64,000 nt of DNA from Azospirillum baldaniorum (GTDB taxonomy: Bacteria; Pseudomonadota; Alphaproteobacteria; Azospirillales; Azospirillaceae): positions 465,501-529,500 of the forward strand of contig NZ_CP022260.1 of the NCBI RefSeq assembly GCF_003119195.2, given 5' to 3'. Of the stretch, positions 26,122 to 34,300 are shown in pieces. A program made the position numbers and the translations under genes. Numbering within the stretch: the stretch's first letter is position 1; every line of letters starts with the position of its first letter. Below the pieces are notes generated by a model. It ran no database searches, had not been told where the DNA came from, and saw nothing but the letters and a program-made list of their open reading frames with translations.

Positions 26122-27215
26122 CGGCGACCGTCCCGCCACGTCCCCGCATCGCCGTGATGGGAGCCGGCGCGGTCGGCGGCTACATCGGCGCCCGCCTGTT
26201 CGCCGAGGGCGAGGACGTGACGCTGGTCGATGGCTGGGCGGAGCATGTCGCGGCGGTCGCCCGCTCCGGCCTTGCCATCACCGGCGCGCGGCCGGAGGAG
26301 GACGAGACCGTGCGCGTCCCGATCCTGTCGGAGGATCGGCTGGCCGACCTCGGCCCCATCGACGTCGCCATCGTCGCCGTCAAGTCCTGGGACACCCGGC
26401 GGGTGGCGGAGCTGCTCCGCCCCCGGCTGGCCCCCGGCGGATTTGTCGTCTCGGCCCAGAACGGCCTGAACGAGCCGGTGATCACGGAGGTTGTCGGCGG
26501 GGACCGCGTCGTCGGGCTGATCGCGGCGCGCATCGGGGTCGAACTCGACGGCGCCGGGCGCATCCTGCGGCGGGTGTCCCGCGGCAGTCCGGGGATTCCG
26601 GTCTTCCGCATCGGCGAGCCCGACGGGCGGACGACGCCGCGCCTCGAAGCGCTGCGCGCTCTCGTCGCCAAGGTCGATTCCGTGACGGTGACCGGCAACC
26701 TGACCGGCGAGCGCTGGTCGAAGCTGGCGGCCAACGCCATGCGCAACGGCCTTTCCGCGGCGACCGGCCTGTCGATCGACGCGATGGACCGCGACCCGCT
26801 GCTGCGCCGCTTCGGCATCCGGCTGGCCGGGGAGGCGGTGCTGATCGGCGAGCGGCTTGGCCTGCGGCTGGAAGGGATCGGCGGCACGCCCGCCGCCCTG
26901 TTCGCCCGCGCGGCCGAGGGCGACCGCGCGGTGCTGGCCCGGGTGGAGGAAGCGCTCTTGGCCTCCGCCGTCTCCGGCAAGGCCGCCGGGCAGCGTCCCT
27001 CCATGGGTCAGGACATCCTCAAGGGCCGGCGGACCGAGGTCGAGGAGATCTACGGGCCGGTCCTCGCCCGCGCTGAGGACACCGGCATCGACGCCTGGGC
27101 AAACCGGCGGGTGCGCGACGCCGTGCGCCGCATCGAGAGCGGGGCGGCGCGTCCGGATCCCGCCTTTTTCCAACTGGACCCCTTCGGCGACACCACGACC
27201 GAAGGCCATGATTGA
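26118..27215 (+). CDS. 2-Dehydropantoate 2-reductase family protein (PanE/ApbA-like)
   Basis: NADPH-dependent ketoacid reductase family protein of 365 residues, about 50 longer than E. coli PanE. The Rossmann motif IAVMGAGAVGGYIGARLF is at residues 11-28, and the catalytic-type lysine region appears as RWSKLAANAMRNGLSAATG. QDILKGRRTEVEEIYGPV near the end is the family C-terminal signature. The GTG start at 26118-26120 overlaps the upstream stop. Because it sits with an importer and an RraA-like enzyme rather than pan genes, it more likely reduces or oxidises a 2-keto/hydroxyacid of the imported compound than makes pantoate. Confidence 0.85.
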   Translation: MTATVPPRPRIAVMGAGAVGGYIGARLFAEGEDVTLVDGWAEHVAAVARSGLAITGARPEEDETVRVPILSEDRLADLGPIDVAIVAVKSWDTRRVAELLRPRLAPGGFVVSAQNGLNEPVITEVVGGDRVVGLIAARIGVELDGAGRILRRVSRGSPGIPVFRIGEPDGRTTPRLEALRALVAKVDSVTVTGNLTGERWSKLAANAMRNGLSAATGLSIDAMDRDPLLRRFGIRLAGEAVLIGERLGLRLEGIGGTPAALFARAAEGDRAVLARVEEALLASAVSGKAAGQRPSMGQDILKGRRTEVEEIYGPVLARAEDTGIDAWANRRVRDAVRRIESGAARPDPAFFQLDPFGDTTTEGHD

Positions 27216-27231
27216 GAAGGACCGACAGAGC

Positions 27232-27957
27232 ATGAGCAACCGACCCGATACCAAGCGACCCGACTTCGATTTTCCCCGCCCCACCCCGGCCCAGATCGCG
27301 GCCTTCAAGGGGGTGACCGCCGCCACCGCGCACGAGGCGCAGGGTCGGCGCGGCGCGCTCGATTCGATCATCAAGCCGTTGCGGCCCGGCTTCCGCATCC
27401 TGGGGCCGGCTTTTCCCGCCCAGGGGCAGCCGGGCGACAACCTGACCGCCCATGCGGCCATCTCCTTCGCCCGTCCCGGCGACGTGATCGTCTATTCGGC
27501 CGGCGGTTTTGTCGACGGCGCGTCCTTCGGCGACACCATGGCCACGGCGGCGCTCGCCCGCGGCCTGGGCGGCGTGGTGATCGACGGAGCCGTCCGCGAC
27601 GCCGCGGAACTGCGCAAGCTGGACCTTCCGGTCTTCGCGCGGGGAGTCAGCCTGCGGTCGCGCGGCGACAAAGCACGGCTCGGCCCGCTCGCCCAGGCCG
27701 TCGAGGTGGGGGGAATCCGGGTTGAACCCGGCGACCTGATCATCGGCGACGACGACGGCGTGGTGGTGATCCCGCTGGCCGATCTCGACGAGGTGGCCCG
27801 CGTCTCGCGCGAGAAGGAGGCGAAGGAGGAGGAGTTCCGCAGCCGGTTCCGCGCCGGCGGCGCCACGACCTGGGACCTGTTCGGCGCCGGGATTCTGGCG
27901 AAGAGCGGCTACCGGCTGGCCTTCACCGAAACCGGGGCCGACATCGTTCCGGTGTGA
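27232..27957 (+). CDS. RraA-like aldolase family protein
   Basis: Third RraA / HMG-CHA aldolase-like protein of the region, 241 residues. Core blocks: ATAHEAQGRRGALDSIIKP, QPGDNLTAHAAI, VIVYSAGGFVDGASFGDTMA, VIDGAVRDAAEL and EPGDLIIGDDDGVVVIP. The ATG at 27232 follows an AAGGA about 10 bases upstream; an ATG at 27208 overlapping the previous gene is the alternative. It ends the plus-strand operon. Its close similarity to the copy at 18685 across the divergent promoter suggests both operons process the same family of oxoacids. Confidence 0.83.
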   Translation: MSNRPDTKRPDFDFPRPTPAQIAAFKGVTAATAHEAQGRRGALDSIIKPLRPGFRILGPAFPAQGQPGDNLTAHAAISFARPGDVIVYSAGGFVDGASFGDTMATAALARGLGGVVIDGAVRDAAELRKLDLPVFARGVSLRSRGDKARLGPLAQAVEVGGIRVEPGDLIIGDDDGVVVIPLADLDEVARVSREKEAKEEEFRSRFRAGGATTWDLFGAGILAKSGYRLAFTETGADIVPV

Positions 27958-27975
27958 GGACAGGCAGGGGGCGGG

Positions 27976-28122
27976 GTGGCGCTGCACCCGGACCTGCACG
28001 ACGCGCCACGGGTGTGGGCGGTGATCGAGCATCGGGTCGCGCTGTTCCCGGCGGATTTCGCCGCAGAATTCGCCGCAGAATTTGCTGCGGAGTTCGCCAC
28101 CGGCCCCGCATCGGCCGACTGA
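27976..28122 (+). CDS. Possible small protein with FAAE repeats
   Basis: Possible 48-residue protein from a GTG at 27976, in the same frame as the RraA-like gene 18 bases after its stop. A purine-rich AGGGGGCGG lies just before the GTG. Codon third positions are mostly G or C as in neighbouring genes. The C-terminal part consists of three four-residue units FAAE plus a partial one, encoded by 12-base tandem repeats. It may be a real small protein or the tail of a degraded gene. No family recognised. Confidence 0.3.
   Translation: MALHPDLHDAPRVWAVIEHRVALFPADFAAEFAAEFAAEFATGPASAD
28057..28098 (+). repeat. 12-base tandem repeat (3.5 copies)
   Basis: Two exact copies of TTCGCCGCAGAA (28057-28068, 28069-28080), a diverged third copy (28081-28092) and a half copy (28093-28098). 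It falls inside the possible small coding frame 27976-28122, where each unit encodes FAAE. Confidence 0.75.
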
Positions 28123-28130
28123 GGGAACGG

Positions 28131-28367
28131 TTACTTCCGCGGCACGCCGGTCCTGGGTGGCGCGTCGGGGCGCGGCACGAAGAAGTCGGACAGTTCAACG
28201 GGGAAGCTGTCGAGGATCTTCTTCAGCGACGCGATGAACGGACAAGTCTTTCCCTTCTCGATCAACGAAACCAAGGTGTTGCTGATGCCCGCCCGGCGCG
28301 CCAGGGCGCGCTGCGACATTCCGTGCGCTTCGCGCAGATTCTGCAGCTTTCTTCCGATGTCGAGCAT
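28131..28367 (-). CDS. Small XRE-family HTH protein
   Basis: Short DNA-binding protein of 78 residues. An HTH_3 domain spans about residues 5-62 (SQRALARRAGISNTLVSLIE is the helix-turn-helix core). It resembles the N-terminal domain of PuuR-type regulators, but these are usually about 180 residues with a cupin domain that is absent here; the protein ends 16 residues after the HTH. The start is ATG 28365-28367. It may be a stand-alone repressor or a truncated remnant. It follows the NMT1-type binding-protein gene on the same strand by 89 bases. Confidence 0.75.
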   Translation of the reverse strand: MLDIGRKLQNLREAHGMSQRALARRAGISNTLVSLIEKGKTCPFIASLKKILDSFPVELSDFFVPRPDAPPRTGVPRK

Positions 28368-28456
28368 GCTGGATACACCCGGCTGGCGATGGGAGAGGAA
28401 GGCTGAGTGGCAAAGGTGGACGGCCCGACCTCCCTCTTCCCAAAATGGCGCGATGG

Positions 28457-29470
28457 TCAGGCGATGTAGCCGAAATCGGCGTCCACGATGTTGCGGACCG
28501 GGAAGCGTTCGGACACCAATCCGGCGGCAGCCATCCAGTCGATCTGGTCCTGCACGCTGTCGAGGATCAGCTTGCCGTCGGCGCGGATGAAGGGCAGCGT
28601 CTCGGCGATCCGCTCCACCGGCTGGCGCGAGTGGCGGGCCAGCACGTCCAACAGCGGGCGGGTGGCGGCGTCGATGGGGGCGGTGCCGTTCACCCGCGCG
28701 GCCAGCAGGGTTTCCGCATATGTCTCGCAGCCGCGCCGATAGACCTGCAGGATGCGCGCCGCCAGGGCGCGGTCGGCGGCCACCCGCTGGGACACGAAGA
28801 CTCCGCACATCTGCCAGGGCGTCTCGTCCCCCACCCAGCCGAGCAGACGGGCGGCTCCTGACCGCACCAGATCGGGCAGGATGGTGGTCGGCAGCAGCGC
28901 CGCGTCCACCCGCCCGCCGGTCAGGGCGGAGGTCATGTTGGACAGGCTCTGCAAGGGCTGGAGCCGGACCGTGCCGAGGTCGAAGCCGTATTTGCGCGCC
29001 AGCAGATGCAGGGAGTAGTGGTAGCTGGACCCGACCTGGGTGATCGCCACCGACCGGCCCGGAAAGTCGCGCAGGCTGGTCAGCCCGGACTCGAAGGCAG
29101 ATCGTCCGGCCAGATAGCCGACCAGCGGGTAGCCCGGCGCCTCCGGGCTGCCGCCGGCGACCACAGTCAGCACCCGTTTGCCCGCCAGATTGAACAGCCC
29201 GCCGGTAAAGGCGCAGCAGCCGATGTCGATGTCACCCCCCGCCGCGGCGACCGCGATGGGCTGGGCAGCGTCGAAGAAGACCAGCTCCGGTTCGAACCCG
29301 GCCTCCGCGAAATAGCCGAGGTCGTGCGCCAGGAACAGCGGGGCGGAGGAGATAGGGCGCAGCGTCCCGATGCGCAGCCGTCGCGGCGCTTCGCCCGTGG
29401 CGGCGGCGAGGGGAGTGGCGAGGGTGGTGATGGCGGCTGCCGCGCCGAGGAAAAGACGACGAGAAACCAT
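28457..29470 (-). CDS. ABC substrate-binding protein (NMT1/SsuA-like)
   Basis: Periplasmic binding protein of 337 residues. The N-terminus MVSRRLFLGAAAAITTLATP has a twin-arginine-like start and cleavage is expected near LAAATGEA. The mature domain shows LFLAHDLGYFAEAGFEPELV, AAAGGDIDIGCCAFTGGL in part, and a QVGSSYHYSLHLLARKYG segment, typical of NMT1/THI5-like proteins for thiamine-pyrimidine, nitrate or sulfonate-type ligands. No cognate permease or ATPase is adjacent. It is divergent from the IclR regulator, whose candidate operator lies between them. Confidence 0.85.
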   Translation of the reverse strand: MVSRRLFLGAAAAITTLATPLAAATGEAPRRLRIGTLRPISSAPLFLAHDLGYFAEAGFEPELVFFDAAQPIAVAAAGGDIDIGCCAFTGGLFNLAGKRVLTVVAGGSPEAPGYPLVGYLAGRSAFESGLTSLRDFPGRSVAITQVGSSYHYSLHLLARKYGFDLGTVRLQPLQSLSNMTSALTGGRVDAALLPTTILPDLVRSGAARLLGWVGDETPWQMCGVFVSQRVAADRALAARILQVYRRGCETYAETLLAARVNGTAPIDAATRPLLDVLARHSRQPVERIAETLPFIRADGKLILDSVQDQIDWMAAAGLVSERFPVRNIVDADFGYIA

Positions 29471-29513
29471 GGCCGGAACTCCGTTGGATAAGCCGTCGGA
29501 CGGACACTCGATG

Positions 29514-29526
29514 TTTGCATTGCAAA
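29514..29526. promoter_or_regulatory. Candidate IclR operator, 13-base palindrome
   Basis: TTTGCA-T-TGCAAA, a perfect palindrome in the 115-base divergent gap between the binding-protein gene (start 29470) and the iclR gene (start 29586). It can be read as TTTGC-N3-GCAAA, the same layout as a site at 38163-38179 upstream of hyuA. Binding by the adjacent IclR protein is an inference. Confidence 0.55.
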
Positions 29527-29585
29527 TAGTGAATTCGGGTATTAGTCATCGGCCACACCGAAGCCACCGCCGCCGGGGAGAGAGC

Positions 29586-30470
29586 ATGCCGAAGGCCGCC
29601 GCCAGGGAGCCGAAAGAGGGCGAGGCGCAGGAGGAGGGCGCCAAGGACCGGCAGTTCGTCACGGCGCTCGCCCGCGGGCTGGAGATCCTGCGCTGCTTCT
29701 CGCTGAACCGGCGGGAGCTGACGACGGTGGAGATCGCCGCCATGACCGGCCTGCCGCAGCCCAGCGTCTGGCGGCTCAGCCACACGCTGATCGAATGCGG
29801 CTATCTGCTGTCCGATCCCGCCAGCCGGAAGCTGTCCGTCGGTCCGGCGGTCCTGTCGCTCGGCTTCGCGGCGCTCGGCAATCTGGGCTTCGCCGATGCG
29901 GTGAACCCCTATCTGCGCCGCATCGCCGAGCGGTTCGGCGGGGCGGCCTCCCTCGGCCAGCGCGAGCGGGACGGCGTGCTGCTGCTGCTGCGCTGGCAGG
30001 CGGAAACCATGCTGACGCTGAACCTGTCGGCGGGCTCCACGGTGTCGCTGTCGCGCTCCGCCATCGGCTGGGCGCACCTCGCCGCCCTGACGGAGAAGGA
30101 GCGGGCGAAGCTGCTGGCCGAGCTGAAGGTGGCGGAGCAGGAGGGCGGCCCCCGGCTGCTGGAGGACATCGCCCGCGCCATGGCCGATTACGCCCGCGAC
30201 GGCTTCGTGGTGAATTGCGGGAAATCGCAGGCGCTCATCAACGGCGTGTCGGTGCCGCTGCGCGTGCCGGGCCGCCGGACGGTGTATCTGCTCGGCTGCG
30301 CGGGGGCGGCGACCGACTTCACCGAGGCGAGGATACGGGCGGAGGTCGGGCCGACGCTGCGCGACATGGCCGCCGAGCTGTCGGTGCTGATCGGCGACAT
30401 CACCGCCGCGTCCGGTCCCACGTCCGGAGACCTGGCCGGCGCCCGGCGTCCGGCGGAGCGTCGCAAATAG
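29586..30470 (+). CDS. IclR-family transcriptional regulator
   Basis: Transcription regulator of 294 residues. After a charged N-terminal tail of about 22 residues comes the winged HTH (TALARGLEILRCFSLNRREL to about residue 85, with EIAAMTGLPQPSVWRLSHTL as the HTH core) and then an IclR effector-binding domain (for example DGFVVNCGKSQALINGVSVP). The start ATG 29586-29588 follows GGGGAGAG. It is divergent from a binding protein and convergent with the polyamine-type ABC operon, so a local role in nitrogen-compound use is likely. The effector is unknown. Confidence 0.87.
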   Translation: MPKAAAREPKEGEAQEEGAKDRQFVTALARGLEILRCFSLNRRELTTVEIAAMTGLPQPSVWRLSHTLIECGYLLSDPASRKLSVGPAVLSLGFAALGNLGFADAVNPYLRRIAERFGGAASLGQRERDGVLLLLRWQAETMLTLNLSAGSTVSLSRSAIGWAHLAALTEKERAKLLAELKVAEQEGGPRLLEDIARAMADYARDGFVVNCGKSQALINGVSVPLRVPGRRTVYLLGCAGAATDFTEARIRAEVGPTLRDMAAELSVLIGDITAASGPTSGDLAGARRPAERRK

Positions 30471-30484
30471 GCGGTTCGGTCCCC

Positions 30485-31303
30485 TCACGGCCGATCCTCC
30501 TCCGCCTTGCCGCCCAGCGCGCGACGCAGCCCGACCAGCCGCTCCAGGGCGATCACCAGAGCCAGCGTGCCCAGCACCAGCAGGGCCGCCACCGCCGCCA
30601 CCAGCGGATCGCTGCTGCTCTCCACATGGCGGTACAGCGCGACCGGCAGGGTGGTCAGCCGCGGCCCGGCGATGAACAGCGAGACGACCACCTCGTCGAA
30701 GGACACCAGGAAGACCAGGATGGCGGCGGCGGCGAGGCCGGGCGCCGCCAGCGGCAGGGTGATGCGCAGCGCCACCGACGCCGGGCGGGCGCCCAGGCTG
30801 GCCGCGGCCTCCTCCACGCCGGGGGGAAGCCCGCGCAGCGCCGTCTCCAGCACCCGCAGCGCGTAGGGCAGGGTGATCAGCAGATGGGGCACGGCCATGC
30901 CCGGCCAGCTTCCCACCAGCCCCAACCGGACGAACAGGACCAGCAGCGCCAGCCCGAGCACGATGGAGGGCAGCAGAAGCGGCAGGGTCAGCAGGACGGC
31001 CAGCGCCGTCAGCCGCCCGCGCGCCAGGGCCAGCGCCGCGGGAAAGGCGATCAGCAGGGCCAGCGCGGTCACCGCCGCCGCCAGCAGCAGGCTGTTGATG
31101 AGCGCCGCGGCCATGGCGCCGTCCGCCAGCAGGGCTACGTACCAGCGCAGGCTCCATCCCGATGGCGGCCAGGACAAGTCGGCGTCCGCCGACAGCGACA
31201 TGGGAAAGACCAGCAGGACCGGCGCCAGCAGGAAGGCCGCCAGCGCCGCCACCAGCAGCCCGTGCAGGGCCCGCAGGACCGCGCCGGTCATCGTGCCCGT
31301 CAT
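30485..31303 (-). CDS. Spermidine/putrescine-type ABC permease (PotC family)
   Basis: Inner-membrane permease of 272 residues with about six hydrophobic segments. The coupling loop is VEEAAASLGARPASVALRIT. The ATG at 31301-31303 overlaps the stop of the partner permease (ATGA). It is the last gene of a six-gene minus-strand operon hyuA-hyuB-SBP-ATPase-permease-permease. Family members import polyamines, opines or modified amino acids, and the hyu genes suggest a cyclic amide or its product here. Confidence 0.87.
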   Translation of the reverse strand: MTGTMTGAVLRALHGLLVAALAAFLLAPVLLVFPMSLSADADLSWPPSGWSLRWYVALLADGAMAAALINSLLLAAAVTALALLIAFPAALALARGRLTALAVLLTLPLLLPSIVLGLALLVLFVRLGLVGSWPGMAVPHLLITLPYALRVLETALRGLPPGVEEAAASLGARPASVALRITLPLAAPGLAAAAILVFLVSFDEVVVSLFIAGPRLTTLPVALYRHVESSSDPLVAAVAALLVLGTLALVIALERLVGLRRALGGKAEEDRP

Positions 31304-32151
31304 CGCGCCGCCTCCTCGATCCGCTGGGCGACGGCGCCATAAGCCGCGACCAGCGCGCCGAACAGCAGCAGGGTCAGCAGCGACAGCACCGCCGCCACCG
31401 GCCAGTCGAGGGTCACCGCCGCCTGGTCCTGGATTTCGGTGGCGACCAGCGGCACCCGCCCGCCGCCCAGCAGCTTCGGCGTCACGAAGCTGCCGACCGT
31501 CAGCACGAAGGTCAGCAGCGCGCCGAGCAGCGCCCCCGGCGCGCTCAGCGGCAGCACGACGTGCCGGAACACCGCGAGGGGTGGCGCGCCCAGGCTGGCG
31601 GCGGCCTCCTCGTACTCCGGCAGGACGCGCCCGAAACCGGCGAGAAGCGACAGGATCATGTAGGGCATGAGAATCTCGACCAGCCCGATCACCACCCCGG
31701 TCGTGTTGAAGACCAGCGGCGGCGGCTCGATCCCAAGCGGGCGCAGCAGGCCGGGCAGGAATCCCCGGTCGCCCAGGATCAGGATCCAGCCGTAGGTGCG
31801 CACCACCGCGGACAGCAGCAGCGGCGCCACGCAGACCACCACCAGCCGGTTGCGCCAGGGCGGCGGGCTTCGATGGATGAACAGGGCCAGCGGGTAGGAG
31901 GCGAGCAGGCACAGCGCCGCCACCCCGGCCGCCAACCCCGCCGTGCGCAGCGCCACCGCGGCGTACCAGCCGTCGCCCAGCACCTTGCCCCAGCTCGCCA
32001 GGGTCCAGCCGTCGCCGACCATGCCCCCGGCGGCTCCCTCGCGGAAGGCGTAGCCGGCGAGAGTCAGCATCGGCCACAGGAAGGCCAGCAGGTTGACGGT
32101 CAGCGCCGGCAGGACCAGCCCGGCCAGGGACAGGGGGCGGGGGGCGGTCAT
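31300..32151 (-). CDS. Spermidine/putrescine-type ABC permease (PotB family)
   Basis: First permease of the importer, 283 residues from the ATG at 32149-32151, which overlaps the ATPase stop by 4 bases. The coupling loop is PEYEEAAASLGAPPLAVFRH, and SFVTPKLLGGG is the usual PotB motif. An upstream extension of the frame is not supported. About six transmembrane segments are expected. Confidence 0.88.
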   Translation of the reverse strand: MTAPRPLSLAGLVLPALTVNLLAFLWPMLTLAGYAFREGAAGGMVGDGWTLASWGKVLGDGWYAAVALRTAGLAAGVAALCLLASYPLALFIHRSPPPWRNRLVVVCVAPLLLSAVVRTYGWILILGDRGFLPGLLRPLGIEPPPLVFNTTGVVIGLVEILMPYMILSLLAGFGRVLPEYEEAAASLGAPPLAVFRHVVLPLSAPGALLGALLTFVLTVGSFVTPKLLGGGRVPLVATEIQDQAAVTLDWPVAAVLSLLTLLLFGALVAAYGAVAQRIEEAAR

Positions 32152-33245
32152 GGTGGAGCGTCCGCCGGGCGGGTCGCGGCAAAGACCGCCATGTCGGCGG
32201 GGTCCCAGGACAGAGCCACGGTTTCCCCCGGCGTCAGGGCCGGCCCCGGCGCCGGAGGTGCGGCCTCCACCGGCCAATCCACCGTGACGGGCGCGCCGCC
32301 GGCCTCCAGCGACAGGGCGATGCGGTCGCCGAGGAAGGCCGTGCCGCGCAGCACCGCCGGAAGGCCGCCCGCGCCTCCGGCCGCTCCGACACGGATGCGG
32401 TGCGGGCGGACGAACAGATCGACCGGTCCGGCGGGGCCGTCCGCCAGCGCCGGCAGCAGGGTTCCGCCGACGCGCAGCGCGCCGCCGGCCAGCCGCTCCG
32501 CCGGGATGCGGTTGGTCCGCCCGACGAAGCCGGCGACGAAGCCGCTGGCCGGACGGTCATGGACCTCCCGCGGGGTGCCGACCTGCTCCAGCCGGCCGTC
32601 GCGCAGCACGGCGATGCGGTCGCAGACGGCCAGCGCCTCCCCCTGGTCGTGGGTGACGAACAGGGCGGTGATGCCGAGCCGCCGCTGGAGCGTCCGGATC
32701 TCGGCCAGAAGCTCCGCCCGCAGCCCGGCGTCCAGGTTGGACAGCGGCTCGTCCAGCAGGAGCAGGTTCGGCCGGATCGCCAGGGCGCGGGCCAGCGCCA
32801 CGCGCTGCTGCTGGCCGCCGGACAGCGCGCGCGGCTTGCGCCCGCCGAGATGGGACAGCCGCACCATCGCCAGCGCCTCCGCCGTGCGGGCGTGCCGCTC
32901 CGCCGCCGGCAGGCCGCGCATGCGCAGGCCGAAGGCCACGTTGTCGGCCGCCGTCATGTGCGGGAACAGCGCGTAGTTCTGGAAGACCAGCCCGATGCCC
33001 CGGGCGTGGGCGGGCAGGGCCGTGATGTCCCGTCCGCCGACCAGCACCCGCCCACCGCTGGCCGGTGTCAGCCCGGCGATCAGGCGCAGCGCCGTCGTCT
33101 TGCCGCAGCCGGACGGGCCGACGAGGCCGAGCAGCTCGCCTCCCGCCACCTCCAGCGACAGCGCCGCCAGCGCGGGCGGGGCGGTGCCGTAGCGCTTCGC
33201 CAGCCGGTCCAGGGCCAAGGGAACGAGGGTTTGGGGCGCGCTCAT
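32148..33245 (-). CDS. Spermidine/putrescine-type ABC ATPase (PotA family)
   Basis: ATPase of 365 residues with a C-terminal TOBE regulatory domain. Walker A is GPSGCGKTT, the Q-loop VFQNYALFPHM, the signature LSGGQQQR, Walker B LLLLDEPLSNLD and the H-loop FVTHDQGEALAV. The TOBE part is visible from about residue 275 (VDLFVRPHRIRV). I chose ATG 33243-33245, which overlaps the binding-protein stop by 4 bases, over an earlier in-frame ATG. Confidence 0.9.
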   Translation of the reverse strand: MSAPQTLVPLALDRLAKRYGTAPPALAALSLEVAGGELLGLVGPSGCGKTTALRLIAGLTPASGGRVLVGGRDITALPAHARGIGLVFQNYALFPHMTAADNVAFGLRMRGLPAAERHARTAEALAMVRLSHLGGRKPRALSGGQQQRVALARALAIRPNLLLLDEPLSNLDAGLRAELLAEIRTLQRRLGITALFVTHDQGEALAVCDRIAVLRDGRLEQVGTPREVHDRPASGFVAGFVGRTNRIPAERLAGGALRVGGTLLPALADGPAGPVDLFVRPHRIRVGAAGGAGGLPAVLRGTAFLGDRIALSLEAGGAPVTVDWPVEAAPPAPGPALTPGETVALSWDPADMAVFAATRPADAPP

Positions 33246-34300
33246 CCGCGGGCGATCACGCCGCGGCGCCACGCCTCGTGGATGCGCTCGCGCAGGGGTG
33301 CCACTTCAAGCCAGTCGACGGGCAGCCAATCAGCGGTCTGCCCGGGGCGCACGACGCGGTCGCGCGTCGCCTCGGCCACCTCCGCCCGGCGGTTCATCGG
33401 CGACAGGAACAGCCGGTCGGCGACCGCCCCCTGCGCCTGCGCCCCCAGCGCGTAGTCGATGAACAGCCGCGCCGCCTCGCGCTGCGGCGCGCCCTGGACG
33501 AGGTTGATGCTGTGCTTGATCGTCACCGAGCCCTCCGCCGGCACCAGCGAGGCGATGCGGCCCGGCGACTGGCGGGCGTAGAGCTGGGCGCGCCCGTTCC
33601 AGCCGAGCCCCAGCGCCGCGGTGCCGTTGACGATGAAGGCGTAGGCATCGGGCTTCGGGTCGAAGGACAGCACGTTGGGGGCGAGGTCGCCGACCAGCGC
33701 GATCCCCTTGTCGACGCCCAGCCGGTAGTCGTCCTGCCCGGCCAGCCGGTTGGCGATCAGCACCAGCGCCACGCCGGTCAGGTCCGGCACGCCGGCGAAG
33801 GCGACGCGGCGCCGGTTTTCCTCCCGCCACAGGTCGCGCCAGGAGGTCGGGGCGGGGCTCACCCGATCCGGCGCGTAGAGCAGCACCAGATGGTCGGCGC
33901 TGGCCGCCGGGCCGGCGACTCCCGGCAGGAAGGCGCCGGGGTCGAGGTCGGCCAACGACGGCAGGGAATCGCGGGGGATCGGTTCGAACAACCCCTCCGC
34001 GGTCGCCGCCTTCGCCGAGATCATGTCGAGCAGCACCACGTCGGTCTGCGGCGCGTTGCGCTGGGCGCGCAGGGTGCCCAGCGTCTCCGCCGAGTTGCGC
34101 AGCCCGACATACTCCACGGCGATTCCGGGATGGGCGGCCTTGAAGGGCTCGACCACCGCGGCGCGGTAGTTCTCCTGGAACACGCCGCTGAAGGAGGCCA
34201 GCGTGACGGTCCGCTCCTGCGCGGTGGCGGAGCGGACGAAGGGGGCGGCCAGCGCCAGCCCGGCGAGCCCGCGCGTCACCGCGCGGCGCGTGATGGTCAT
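33242..34300 (-). CDS. Extracellular solute-binding protein, spermidine/putrescine type
   Basis: Periplasmic binding protein of 352 residues. The signal peptide is twin-arginine-like (ITRRAVTRGLAGLAL) with cleavage near ATAQER. The mature part fits family 1 / PotD-like proteins: VTLASFSGVFQENYRAAVVE in part and PKPDAYAFIVNGTAALGLGW in part. It lies directly after hyuB (4-base overlap) and before the ATPase, so uptake and hydrolysis are encoded together. The ligand may be a hydantoin-like or carbamoyl compound (inference). Confidence 0.87.
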   Translation of the reverse strand: MTITRRAVTRGLAGLALAAPFVRSATAQERTVTLASFSGVFQENYRAAVVEPFKAAHPGIAVEYVGLRNSAETLGTLRAQRNAPQTDVVLLDMISAKAATAEGLFEPIPRDSLPSLADLDPGAFLPGVAGPAASADHLVLLYAPDRVSPAPTSWRDLWREENRRRVAFAGVPDLTGVALVLIANRLAGQDDYRLGVDKGIALVGDLAPNVLSFDPKPDAYAFIVNGTAALGLGWNGRAQLYARQSPGRIASLVPAEGSVTIKHSINLVQGAPQREAARLFIDYALGAQAQGAVADRLFLSPMNRRAEVAEATRDRVVRPGQTADWLPVDWLEVAPLRERIHEAWRRGVIARG

